Below, piece by piece: positions 27,090 to 47,800 of a stretch of 64,000 nucleotides of DNA; the first letter of the stretch is position 1; each line of letters opens with the position of its first letter. The notes under the pieces were generated by a model that saw only the letters and a program-made list of their open reading frames with translations, was not told the origin of the DNA and did not search any database. The stretch comes from Lagopus muta (Eukaryota; Chordata; Aves; Galliformes; Phasianidae): NCBI RefSeq assembly GCF_023343835.1, contig NC_064444.1, positions 8,361,219 through 8,425,218 on the forward strand, read 5' to 3'. The translations under genes and the position numbers were made by a program.

Positions 27090-27780
27090 CACACTTGATT
27101 CTAGCAGTGCTTTATTTGTAATTTGCCTGGGGTTTCCTTGCCCTAGTTGTGGCCTTGATCATCTTTTCAGAGGAGATAATTAGCTTTGACAAAGCTAATC
27201 ATAAACAAACAAAAACACCACCACTTTTGGACAGTAAACATTGGAGTATTTGAGAAAATTCTTAAACAGCTCTTTCCTCATGAAATCACTCCATTTAATT
27301 CATTAACCAGATTCCATCTGGCTCTAATTAATGCCTGAGGCCTATTTTTAGAATATGGCATGCTGTACAATGACAGGAACAGGTAAACATTTCTAAACTG
27401 GAAGGCTCTAGAGTGTTACAAGTGCTGTGCTGGAGTGTAGTTCCGTTAGCTCGTGGCATTCCTGTGAAGCTGTATTCTGAGCTAATCTTTCTTCTATTTT
27501 CAGTTTAAAGATAAGCTTAGAAAATCAGTATTCTCTAAATTAGTATAAATTGTCTATACCTGACTTTCATCCTCCTGAAATGTGTAGAAGAGCGGGCGGA
27601 TTATACCAGAAAAGTCTCAGGAGCTGAAATGTTTTTTGAATAACTAATAGCTGGAGTTTGTGATCACCTGATTCCAGCACAGCAGGAGGAATGCAGCTTT
27701 GAACAAACACCAAATGACAAGACTTCAGCTTTAGATGGTGTTAATGGGTGGGTGAAAAAAGTATTACAAATATGCATACA
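27090..27780 (+). other. Probable 3' UTR of the SPATA2-like gene
   Basis: No coding frame and no clear AATAAA follows the TAG stop for about 950 bp, until the LTR-derived sequence. The transcript end is therefore probably inside or beyond the LTR. This is inferred from signal positions only. Confidence 0.4.
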
Positions 27781-27784
27781 GAGA

Positions 27785-28210
27785 CTAGTATTTCTGCACT
27801 GGGTCTGGCTGGGATGAAGTTAACTTTTTTTAACAGAAGCTATGTGGTGGTGTGTTTAAGACTAGTTGCTAAAACTCTTGATAATGCACTTGCATTCTGG
27901 CTGCTGCAGAACAGTGCTTGCACAGCATCAATGCCTTTTCTTCCTTACTCTGGCCCCCACTCCAGTGATGGTGGGCAAGAACCTAGCAGCTGGAACAGCT
28001 GACTGGATTTAGCCAAAGATATTCATACCATATAGCATCATGCTCAGCAATAAAACTGGGGTAGCAGAAGTTTTTGGTTTGTGGTTTCTTTTTCGTCTAC
28101 CTTTGCAACACTTGTTCTTTTCTTCCTCTCCTCCTCCTTTCACCAATTAAATCTCTATCTCAAACCAAATTCTTGCTTTTGCTCTTCTGGGTCTCCTGTT
28201 TTGCAGGAGG
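27785..28210 (+). mobile_element. Degenerate solo LTR of an avian endogenous retrovirus
   Basis: The sequence follows an LTR type common in bird genomes. It has a 'gctgggatgaagttaac' start region, 'gaacagtgcttgcacagc', then 'gctggaacagctgactgg' and 'tattcataccatatagcatcatgctcagc', and a U5-like end with ATTAAA followed by 'ctctatctcaaacc'. No internal gag, pol or env sequence lies next to it, so it is a solo LTR. Divergence from the usual form indicates an old insertion. Boundaries are approximate. An AATAAA occurs at 28049-28054 and an ATTAAA near 28147, which could serve as polyadenylation signals for the gene upstream. Confidence 0.75.
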
Positions 28211-31200
28211 TTGAACAAACCAGCTGTGTAGGTGCTTAGCTGCTCACTAAGTGAACTCACCACAACCTCCTTGTTCTTCCTTCAACTATTTATCTGTTCT
28301 TCCTAACCATTTCAGTTTTTATAAGATGTATTTTCCCCCCGTAGGGCAATTAAAATTGTGTTTTAAATAGTATGTTGTGTCAAATATTCAGGAAATCTAA
28401 AAACTGAAAAATCCCTTCTCATCACATATAAAGATTCCTCATAAGTATTTAGCTGACCACCAGTACTATACAGACCCATGTACCTAGCATGCCATTTTTA
28501 CCTTTGCTGTAGCCACAGGAGTATTTAACAGCAAGTTACACATGAAAAAACAATGCTAAAGTTGGTTTCCCAAGAAACTAAAGACTGCCACTTGAAACAC
28601 CCCATATAAACAGCCAAGCTGCACAGAACATACGGAACATAAAACAACTGTGTTCCGAGACTCTACTTTTTGTTAACGCTTTTGTTAACTGATTGAGGCA
28701 GAACCTCTGTGGTAGATTGGCCAGGACTGCTAAGTATGCATTCAGCCTGCATTTGGAGGGAGAGCTGCTATCACCTTAAAATGCTCACAGTTACTTTCAA
28801 ATATGGTCTTTCTGCTGCAAAGACACCTTTTCTTCCTGTATGAACAGTAGGCTTCTGAGGTCTTGTACTAGAAGGTACTTCACTTGCAAATTTCTGCTGT
28901 CTCTAGAGACAAGTTTTACAGTTAAGATACCTGTGAAAAGACTGGATTTGAAAACCAGCTGAAAGAAAAGTCATATTTAACATGCCTTTGCCATCAGCCC
29001 TCTGTACAACTGCTTCCACATGGGCAAGGTACCACGAATAGGGTTTAAAATCCTTGTAAATACAATTAGATCTGAGACAGAGAGGAGAACATAAATCCTG
29101 ATGGTGCCCTCCCGTCCCTGTTGCTATTGACCAGTACGCCTCTCCTTGGCTAATCAACTTAAAGAGCAGCAACCACTTAAGCAGCACTGTTAGCCTGCAA
29201 GAGAGCTGCCTGAGCCTCAGAGGAGGGTGATTTGTTTGTGAAATGTGTGCCTATCCTCTTGTGAGCTGTCAACTTTAATTGTGCTACAGCTGGTGTTGAT
29301 TGTCAATGAATTGAATGGGGATTTACTGACTGTTTTTATGTCTTTCCATCATAGAGACACAAGGCCAGCTCTGCTCCCAAATCTATATGCTATGCACAAC
29401 CACTCTGAATGGCTCAGCTCTCCCAAGCTTCAAATTAGAGAAATTCTCTTTTGATCAGTGCAGAAACAGAGCTTAGGCAGCAGACCCAGAAGCTGGCTGA
29501 CATTCAACTGCACCACCTCTCCCTGACGGGTCTGTTTAGTCATTTTCCCTCCCCTTAACATTCCTGTCACACATACAAACTTGTCCCGTTAGAGCTAAGG
29601 TGCTTAACAAACACAGTTTGGCTTTAGAGTCAACTTTTTGTGGGTTTTTTTGTTTGTAAAGCTAGTAACGTAAACTAACTTTCAGCATGAAAACAAACAG
29701 CATGCAGGCACTGAATGAACAAAGATTTACAATTTGCTTCAAATTATAAATGAAGATCTTAAAATACAAGTTGTCTGCTGAGACATAAACAAAAGCATAC
29801 CTAAGAGAGTCTGAGAAGGGCTTGCAAAGATAAATGTCTCTACTGTTCTGAGTGGTCTCCAAACAAGCAAAAGAAAACAAAACCAAAACCCACACAATTT
29901 CTAAAACATAACGTTTATTTATTTAACTTTACTTGTATCTCAACACTGGGAAAGTTATAACCTGTAATCCACTGTCACCACTAAAGGCTCCATCCAGTGA
30001 AAGTTAATTGGCACTGTTCTCTTAAGTGAGACAGCTGATAAATCCTAAAGGTTTCCTTTTCACAGCATTAAACATTACAACTCCCTTCAGTAAGGACAGG
30101 AATGGAACAGAATACAGCAGCATGTGCAAAGCAGCCTACTTACAGTAAAAGTCCTAGCAGCTTAGCATTTATCGTGGGGAGATGTGAGGGAGAAATAAAT
30201 CACTTATCAGACAGAGGGATCACCTCAAAGCCCCCTGACGTAAGAATAAATAAAATCAAGTAGCGTGGTACACAAGTAAAAACCAGAGCTCCTCTGCTGT
30301 GTCACTCTTGCCTGACCTTTTGTATGCATTCAGAGAGATCACTCTTACAGGAATACATTTACACAACAGTTAACCCTTATGGTAATTTTTTGTGTTATTT
30401 TAGGATAAGCCAGTTTCTCTTACAAAACAAACAACAAACAAACAGATAAATGGCATCTGGACAAAACAGATTATATTTCTCTTATGTAGGAATTAATCTT
30501 AGAGCTACTTTTTTGTTCTGAGACTAAACTTTTTTAAAACTTGCAACTTATGCAACTCAATATACAAATAACTCAAATGCTGCAATTTACCAAATGCTGG
30601 GGGGGAAAAATAAAAGTAAAAAACCATAATCCTCACCTGACTTTAACCTGCTTTAGAAAAGCACACTAATTACTTCAACCTCCATACTCTACAGGAAGGA
30701 CTAGGTACTCCAATTCCTCAGGCAGGACAGTAACTCACTACGAGTCATTATTTGCAAGAGCACAGAGAGCTTCAGGTCCAAACATTTTAATTGCAACTGA
30801 TGGCAGAATACCCAGACTCTGCAGGAGGAAGAGCACTGAAAAAGAGATGTTGGATTAGTTCCTGCTGCTGGCAGTAGTTCTGCATGCTAATTACACCAGT
30901 GAACACAATTATCATCTTCTTAGGCTTAGGCTTCTTAGGACCTACAGTTTTGGAGATTCACCTCCAAAATGTTTAATCAAATAAGATATAAACATCCTCC
31001 CCGTGCCAGAAGAGAGCGCACAGAAGGCCAGATGAAGAAAATGCAAATGTTTAACATCTTAATTTTTGCCAGTCTGTCTCTTCAAGTCAGTTTGCGTGCT
31101 GCTCACAGATGTTCCTGACCCTAGGACACCTCAATCAGAATGAAGTAAATAGTGAAGTCTGGAGAAGATATCCATCCAGACCAGGTATGCAATACAGAAA

Positions 31201-33072
31201 AGAGATAATCAGTTCTCACACAGCTTGCAGTTTAGATGTGGAACTCACTGTGACAGGATATTATGTCTAAATGCTCAGAAACTTCCAGAATAAAGTTCTG
31301 TCAGGGGCTGTTAAACACAAAGAGAAACCTATGGCTCAGGAAAACAGAAAAAACCTGGAAGAACTTAAAATGGCAAAGAATCACTTCTTGTTAAATGGTT
31401 CACACGCCATTCCAAGCTCCCAAGGCAAGGGGAAACTGTACCACAAAGGCTAACTGACTCACCACATTCATTTCTGTGAGGTACTAAATTACTTGCATTT
31501 TCTGTACAACAGAATTAAGCGGCTCTTCTCCAGACTGCCATGCTAGCATGCACAATACATACCATTGGCTTCTACAACTCATAATCAGATTGCAATTAAC
31601 AACAATCTGCAGATGCTTACAGAGCTATTTCTACAGAGCTTTTTTATCTTTTTTATTCTCTAAGAGACAAAAAGAGCTTTGAAAGTTTATCAGAATGTCT
31701 CCAAAATGACCACTATATTCCTGTACAAATAAGCTTCTATAAGATAATTATTTAATACATAAAACCTTACTTTTAAGCTAGAATTCTAAACCTTTAGAAC
31801 AGAACAGAACAGGTTCACAAGCTTCAGCATACTAATGTAGTACTCACTTGGAAATGCACCCTGCACTGATCATTCCTAAGCTGCACTGATTTAGAAAATA
31901 AATAAATAAAAATCCCACTAGAAGAAATGAACTCCATCTCCTGACTTGGAAAAAGCTGCAGTCATTTCAGCTACAGCTATCTTCAGGTATATACAGCTTC
32001 CATAAAACCACAAAATAAAAGAAGTGTTCACATTTAAGTAACACATAAAAAAGCCAAGTAACTGAAAATTATGGTCGATAAGTTACAGATGTTCAGGCAG
32101 TAAGCAGTGGAAGACAACAATAAGAGGGTAAAGCAGAAATAAAGAGCACATCAACACTTAAGCAAGTAACCACAAAAATTGAACACCCGTTACATTTCTC
32201 TATTTCCCAAGCCACAGTAAAGTGATCAAGGTGTACACCAAAAGAACCATGCACGTTTGCTTATAATAAATAATAAAACAGATCAACCCAGATATTTTCA
32301 AGAATCCACAGCAGTTAAGAAATCAATTATTTTCAGTATTTATATCACCGTTTGAAAGGAAATGCAGAGCTCCAAACCCACTGTACTTTCCACTAGTCCC
32401 CAACTCAGCTACGAGTTTCACCAAAACTAGAGAAATAGGCCCCTTTAAAAACCTGGCCTAGAAAAACCCTCAGAACCACTGTGCAATCAGTTACAAAGAC
32501 TATTTGACTATTTCTTCACCACTGAATTCCATGGGACTATGCATAAATACCTTCAGAACTACAGAACTATATTGTGATGTCATGTTTACATGTTTACAGT
32601 AGAAACTGAGGTCAGTGAAAGGCACCGGTGCGGGCAGGATTACAGAAGGAATCCCTACACACTCTATTTTGACATAACCAGAGCAGTTTAACAAAGCTAT
32701 TGAACACAGTGCACACATCAGGACATCCCATCCTGTGCATGGAACTACTCCTTTACATTACAGAAACAGAATTGTCATGGGGGAGAAGAAAAAAGTTATT
32801 TCATAGGAAACAGCAGTGAAATGGGAATGAAAGACACATTTTAACAAAACATGCAGTAAAGTGGATGGAGAACCTAAAAACTTGGAATGGAATTGGGTCA
32901 TATTCTGTTTATGACTTGTTCCTGAACATTTTGTAGTAAGAAATTCACAACATCCTACAAGGCGTAGTTCTAAAGCAGAAACCACTAAATTCAGAAGTAT
33001 TACAAATATTCAGAATTGTCTCTGTATCAGACTTCATGAATTATTAAAAAAAAAGTACAACCTAACAGACTT
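28211..33072. other. Non-coding stretch, probably TK2 3' UTR plus intergenic DNA
   Basis: AT-rich with no recognisable coding exon on either strand. Two overlapping minus-strand AATAAA signals lie at 29914-29923 (plus strand tttatttatt) and another minus-strand signal lies near 31652. A TK2 3' UTR of 1.4 to 3.2 kb ending at one of these would fit, but this is inference. No repeat families were recognised. Confidence 0.5.
29914..29923 (-). terminator. TK2: Candidate TK2 polyadenylation signal (two overlapping AATAAA)
   Basis: The minus strand reads AATAAATAAA here, 3.15 kb downstream of the TK2 stop codon. It is one of at least two candidates (the other is near 31652). There is no transcript evidence to choose between them. 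Confidence 0.3.
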
Positions 33073-41787
<8,715 letters not shown>

Positions 41788-41932
41788 CGCCCATCCCCGC
41801 CGCCGCTCCGGGCCCGCGGCCGCCTCCCGCTTCCGGCCTCCGGCGCGCCGCTTCCGGTCGCGGGGCTGGCCTGGGCGGGGCGGGCGGGACACCGCCCACC
41901 GGCCGAGGTGCGATAACGGCCGCGGCGGTGCT
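41788..41932. promoter_or_regulatory. Bidirectional TK2/CKLF promoter
   Basis: Only 145 bp separate the ATG of TK2 (minus, 41787) from the ATG of CKLF (plus, 41933). The interval is very GC- and CpG-rich and has no TATA box. It contains two ETS-type CTTCCGG sites (41830-41836 and 41851-41857) and a GC box near 41871-41880. ETS/GABP (NRF-2) sites are typical of nuclear genes for mitochondrial proteins such as TK2. Part of the interval must be transcribed as 5' UTR in one or both directions. Confidence 0.85.
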
Positions 41933-44271
41933 ATGGAGGCGATGGACGCGGCGTTCCCGCGCTCCGTGCGCGGCGCCCTGAAGCTCGCCCGCCTGGTAGG
42001 CGCAGCCCTGGCCGCCCCACGCCCCTCTGCCGCGGCCCGGCAGGCGGCTAGCGGCCCCTTGTGCTTTCGCAGGCGGTGGCGGTTGCAGCCTTCGTCTGCT
42101 TCGTTGCCTCCCGCTCCCACGAAGCCTACACGGCGCTGGCGGTGATGGAAGCTCTCGTCACGCTGCTGTTCTTCCTGCTGTACCTGCTGAAACTGGACAA
42201 GAAGCTCACCTGGCTCTTCTGGCCTCTGGCCGTGAGTGGGGCGCGGCGGGGCGGGGCGGCTGCTCTTCTGCCCGAGGGAGCGGGCGGGCGCTTCGCTCCG
42301 CTGTTAATGGGGTCTTCTCTTACCTCTCCTTTTTTACGTTAACGTACCCGTTGTTTTAGTCTATATCAGTACAGCCGAGTTCCGTAAATTCGACTTGGAA
42401 AAAAAAAAAAAAAGTGAATAGAGGTGCGATGAGGAAATTCAGTCGCACGAGTGCTTTCGGCGCGGACCCGCCGGGTGGCACCGCTGCTCTTACGGGGATC
42501 TCGCAGTTCGGTCCTGTTGTCGCAGCAGAACGGCGGTTTCTTGCCGTCCCGCAGCGGCAGCTGCTCGCGTTCTCCCCAGCCGTGCACTCCGCAGTGAGCA
42601 TTTCGCCCCTGCTGCCTTTTTCCAGGATATTTTCAACTCGGTGGTTGCAGCTTTGTTCCTGCTAATTGTGGGCTTGTTTGCAGTCATCATCAAAACCAAC
42701 CACGGGACGCTGGCCGGAGGAGTAAGTCAGAACATATTAATTTCATTCTTAAAGCAGACGTGATTTGGTGTAGTTACATTTTTGTAAGAATGTGAAAATA
42801 ATTCTGTTACGGGAGAAAACACCAAGAAGTCACCAACAGAACTGATGCACGTTTAGTTTACGTCATTTACAAAACCTTCTGAGTAACCTGCCCTTACCTC
42901 CACAGCTTGAAATTCTGGGTGTGACAAGATAACGTTCTTTAAGAGCTGTCCTGTTTAGTTACAGCATGTAAGAGGAAACACTGACATTATGGAAGCTCTT
43001 TATCAGATACATGCTGGTACATCCCTTGTGAAGCATATGTTAATTATTTTCTTTGACAAACTGAGAAAATGGTCTTTGCAAACTATGAAGATTTTGATAT
43101 GCTTGTGATCAAACCAGTTCACTAGCTTAAGCAATTGGTATTAGTTAAAGGAAAAGCTGATGTGACTAGCACACAACAAAGGGGAAAAACTCAGCTTAGA
43201 AAGTTTTGAAACTTCAGTTTCCTGAAATACAAACAAAGCTAAAATGTGATGAGGGACCAAAAAAATAAAGACAGACCACCCAGGGAACTTGCCCCGTGAG
43301 TTTTTCAAATCAGCTTCAGACAGCTGCACAGCTGGTGTTGTAGTTGGTACCACAAGCAAGCAAGAAGGGTACTGTGTGGTAAAGTGACTGCTGGGAAATC
43401 ACTTCTCAGTTGTGAGATGAATAGCAGTTAAAGCTGAAAGCAGGAGGCAAATAGAAAGCTTGGAGAACAGGTTTGGGCAGAATGTATGGCATCTTCAGTG
43501 TTGAAAGAAAGAGAATTGCCCTTAGGCTTGTGTTCCTAGAGCATATCTGTCTTAAAATCCCCAGTCCACGAAAGGCTTGCCTTAGCACTTCTATTGCTGA
43601 TCAGATATTGCAGTTTCAATACATGCTTGAATAAAAAAAAAACGTGTGAGATCACAGTGAGAGGTGAGAGCTGCAAAAGTCACCTGTGCAGTCATGCAGG
43701 TGTTGTTCCAGCTGTTTGCCTGAAGTTGTGTTTTTAAATACTTATGTACATTTTCTTCAAACTCGAATGTTTTCAGTTCAAAGCTTCTGAGAAGAGAAGC
43801 GCTGTTGTTTTCCTTCTAGGCTTGTTTCTGCAAATGCTGACTTTACTTTGGGCCAGAAGTAAGCGAGGCAGTAGTTACAGAAACAGCAGGACTTCCATTT
43901 TGGATAAAAGTGCTGCCTTGCATAATGTAGGTTTGGCTTCACTTTCAAGGAGGAACCTCCTTTCCAGCTCCTCGGACAAACAGCAGACAAAGCCAGGCCG
44001 TGGGCTTCTCTCTTAACAGTTTGATGGGATTTAAATATGGATGTCATTTATCAGCCCTCTGGAATCACACATATCAAAGCTAGGGCCAGCTCAGGGAGAT
44101 GGAATTGCTGCTGGTCACTGCAGTACAAGATGGAGGAATCTAACAGCATGATTGTTACTTTTGCAGGTGCTTGGTCTTGTGTTGCTTGTTCTCTGTGTTG
44201 TTGATGCCGTTGTTCTTTTCCAGAAGATTAGCATCAGTAGACCAAGGGAAAGGAACACTCCTGCAAAATAG
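41933..44271 (+). CDS. CKLF: CKLF, chemokine-like factor, MARVEL tetraspan protein (140 aa)
   Basis: Four exons, 41933-41995, 42073-42231, 42626-42721 and 44167-44271, all phase 0 with AG/GT borders, encode 140 residues (human CKLF is 152). The protein is a four-segment MARVEL-type membrane protein: segments at about 17-34, 40-62, 75-97 and 107-126. The human signature LDRLMKWLFWPLLDIINSLV corresponds to LDKKLTWLFWPLADIFNSVV here. TLTVGGGVF corresponds to GTLAGGVL. The basic tail ends at a TAG. CKLF-family proteins traffic in the endomembrane system, and a secreted chemokine-like form is reported in human. No CC/CXC chemokine cysteine pattern is needed or seen. CMTM1 and CMTM2 are the other possible names, but sequence and head-to-head position with TK2 favour CKLF. 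Intron 1 is only 77 bp. Confidence 0.9.
42722..44166 (+). other. CKLF: Last CKLF intron
   Basis: A GT..AG intron of 1,445 bp with no recognisable repeat and only chance open frames. Confidence 0.75.
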
Positions 44272-44492
44272 GATTTCCATTGTAGCGAAAAGAGAGTTCC
44301 TTGATTGTTTTACTGCTCACATGTTAAAGAATATGGATTTTCATATGTTCACCTTTCAGCTCCTGTGTATTTTGCAAACGTAATTCCTAAGCATTCTCAC
44401 ATTTTAGATACGGTTTCACCATTACAATCTCACCATTTTAAACTTCATAAAATTGTCCCGTGTGTCAGAAAACTAATTTCATAATTGTCTTT

Positions 44493-44498
44493 AATAAA
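44493..44498 (+). terminator. CKLF: CKLF polyadenylation signal
   Basis: AATAAA 222 bp after the CKLF stop codon, followed by a GT-rich stretch (ttcttggtgtacgtg near 44516) as expected for a downstream element. It sits before the CpG island of CMTM3, so CKLF probably ends at about 44.52 kb. Confidence 0.75.
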
Positions 44499-44559
44499 GA
44501 AGTCCATTATTTAACGTTCTTGGTGTACGTGAAGTGAAAATGACCCGTGTACCAGCACT

Positions 44560-44862
44560 CAGTCACCCGCGCTGCGTCCCTGCCAGCCCCCTCGTGCCGA
44601 GGAGCAGCTGGGGCCGTGCCGATGTGCGACGGCAGAGCCCTGCGCGTCCCGGCGTTGCCGCGGCTGTTCGGAACGGCGCGGGGCGGGGAGCGGCCGGCCG
44701 GGGGAGCGCGGGGCCGCCCCGCCCTTCCAGGAGCAGCCGCTGCACATTTGGGGATGCTGAAAGGTTGCGGGGTTTTTTTTCACGTTTCCGCAGTGTCATG
44801 ATTTCCGCTTCCCTCCTTCAAAAAAAAGAGAAAAGCAGCCCACAGCCGAGCGCCCCGCAGCC
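44560..44862 (+). promoter_or_regulatory. CMTM3: CpG-island promoter of CMTM3
   Basis: GC and CpG content rise sharply between the CKLF poly(A) signal and the CMTM3 ATG. A GC box lies at 44680-44690 (ggggcggggag) and no TATA box is seen. The island continues through exon 1 to about 45.1 kb. A T-run and a short purine tract precede the start codon. Confidence 0.7.
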
Positions 44863-47800
44863 ATGGAGGAGCCGGCGGCCAACGCGGAGCCGCCGCCCGG
44901 GCTGCGCTCGCTGCTGCCGCCGCGGGAATTCCTGTGCTCCCGTAAGGGGCGGCTGCTGCTCGCCGAGGCGGTAAGGGCCGCGGGAGGGCGGCTGAGCGGG
45001 GGTCGGGACGGGGCGGAGAGCGGCGACAGCGCTGCGGATCGGCAGAGCTGGAAGGGCGGGGACGGCGGCCGGGCACGGCACGTTCGGAAACCAAAAGACG
45101 GGCCGGGTTACGCTTCCGCTGCCCGCGAGCCCCTTCTTGGTTGAAAACGCCTGGTTTCGTTGCACGTACCTTAACCAGAAATCCCGACCCGTGCACCGGT
45201 ACGGTGTGGGAGGGAAGGAGAATTCCCGCCTGGGCAGTGGGTATCTATGAATCAAACCGGAATTCGGGATGGGGCCGGGGAGCTGTGCGTCTCATGGCAG
45301 CCATCGGCTCCTCACAGAACGCCCCGACCGCTGCAGGTCCCACCGCCCCATCCCTGCAGCACCCGTGGCTGTGGAATCACACTTGGAAGACGGCAAAGCC
45401 CAATCAATTCCTCTTTGCTTATTGGCACATACTTTTGTTACATACTGTAACGTTTACTGGAAGTCCCTATACAACCTCACGGCCAGTAAATGACAACTTC
45501 CACACAGCCTGGCTTTGTAAGATCTCCACCTGATGACATATTTGAGGAATACCGTTGTGGTCATGGCATCACTCACCCTTCCATTGCCTCAGGGAAGTGC
45601 TGGTTGGAAGTGCAATACGAATCACTCTGCCCTAGCACAAGGGGATTTATCCTCTAGCAGGGCTTCCCGAGGGCTAGACAGGCTGGATGCAGCTCTGACC
45701 CATCCCAAAGCTGCAGCCTGAGCCCACCCTGAGCCACTCACAGCCCCACAGACAGCACATCACCTCTGGGCAGCACAGAGGCAGCAGTAGTTTCTCTCCA
45801 AGTGTCAGCGTGGCCAGGAGAAATCCCTGAAAACCACAGGCCCCAGAATAAATCCAGCCTGCATACAACTAATGAAATATGGGGGCAAACATTTAAAGAT
45901 GAGTCCTTGTTAAATCTACCAACTTTAAATGCATCTCAGCTTTAACTATGTATTTTTTATCTTGAATGTCTGATTCTGCTTTGACACAGTACTGATGTTG
46001 GGTGGGGTTCTAAGTGCAGATTCTGAACAGTGTCTTTTATTCAGAGCTTCTCATTACTGTTACTGAATACATCATTATTATGCAGCATCTTGGCAAGTCA
46101 CAAGAAGTGCACTTCATCTGTCAGCCTTTAAAGTCATGCAACTATCAGCATCCCCTCATGGTAGATCAGGGATTCTCTGTACAGCTAAACAAATACCAAG
46201 TCATTTGTTTTTCTTCAACATCAAAGAAAGCAACTACCATATTCTGAAAAATGTCTCCCACCAAAGCAAAGAAAACAACTTGCAAATATATCTTGGCTGG
46301 GGTGGAGTGTTCTACTTCTCCTTTTCAATCTGTGGCTAAAAGGGAACAAAAGTTGGCAAATTCCCTCAGCCCAGTGACCTCAGTGGCAGTGGTGGGAGTC
46401 ACCTCATTACACTGCTTTGTTTTGTGCAACGCAAGGGCCAGCATATGCTCAGTTCAGCTGTCGTAATTCACCACGCCTCAGTCAGTCTGCTATCATTTAA
46501 GACAGTGGCCACTCAACCATTCCTATTCCCTTATCTTGCCCTACTTGAGGTCCTGATGTACAGAGAGGACAATCTGGACTTACTTTGGGAAGGAAAGCCT
46601 TCAGCCTTGGCAGAATACTGATAAAGAAACTCAAGTAGCCCAGGATTGCCACGCTCGGGTTGAAGGCATTTTAAAAATGTAACAGCGAGGTACATTTTGC
46701 CATGAAGTGGAAGTGGATGCTCACAGTGTGGTGTGGTTCTTCATGTCAGCATGTACACAGCCCTGCGGGCCACCAGTGCTGGGCATTCTGGCTCTTCCTC
46801 TGGAACAAGTTGTGCTGCTGATGAAGCTGATTGCTGCAAGAAGCTTAATTATATTCTCAAATTTTATTCAGAGAAGGAAGTTGTTTTGATCTTCCTATGA
46901 ATTTTTTATTCCATCTGGGAGCGCCAGACCGCCACCAAGCAGCAGTAACATCAAACACACACATAAGCTTTGCCATCTCTCCTTCTGCTGTTTACTCTTC
47001 CCGTCTGGCTCCTCTGCTTTCTAATCATTGCTCTCTCTGACAAGGTTCTTTTTTCCCCTCCCCCTCTTTTCACCCTTCCTTTTCTATCCTTTTCTTGTGC
47101 CACTATTTCTTCCATGTACTTTAAAACCCTTCCCTTCAGCTGTTCGTTTTCCCTAAAAACACTCAAGTTACTGTTTTCAAGGTCAATATACAATCCATGC
47201 TCTCTTCCTTCCCCGAAACACTTTTTCAGTTCCTAATAAATATGGTATGAACGTACAAGGTTGTCCTGTGTCGCACAATGTAGAAATCATTGTGCCTGTT
47301 CTTTTCTTCTTTTCCTGTCTGTCTTTTCTCATTTCAGTCTTCTCTGAACTGCACTTCATGACTGAAATCTCCCTGCTCTGCGCACAGCCTCCTTGAAGAT
47401 CCCCTGGGCTGCAGCCAGCCGGCCCCGCTTCTACATCAGGGGCACCAAGAGCTTGGTCACCAGGAGCACAGTGGAGAAGTACCTGAATAGCAGAGACCAC
47501 TAAGGCATTTCTCTCCGCCAGCAAACAATAACAAAATACACTGCTGTCAGAAGAGATCACCATTAGCCACTTAAAATGTTTAAGCCAACCTGTTGTTCTC
47601 TGAGCAGTGCACATTTAGCCACAAGCAGTGAGAGGCGCCCAGCAGGGTGTGTGTAGCTGTGCATAACGTTGTCAGCTGTTTCCTGGCATCCATGTCATCC
47701 CCATGGGCTGCACAGGGTCTGTTGTGTGTGCAGGAGAGGCAAACGCCTTCACATATCCTGCCTCTGACCTCAGCACTGCAGCAGGCCTCCCTTACAGAGC

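Noticed and set aside
20072-33072. SCA31-type (TGGAA)n insertion expected by analogy with the human BEAN1-TK2 interval
   Set aside because: No pentanucleotide array of this or related type is present in the interval.
44534-45255. Several 130-146-codon frames on both strands around CMTM3 exon 1
   Set aside because: Compositional artefacts of the CpG island. The CMTM3 frame with its splice donor explains the coding signal.
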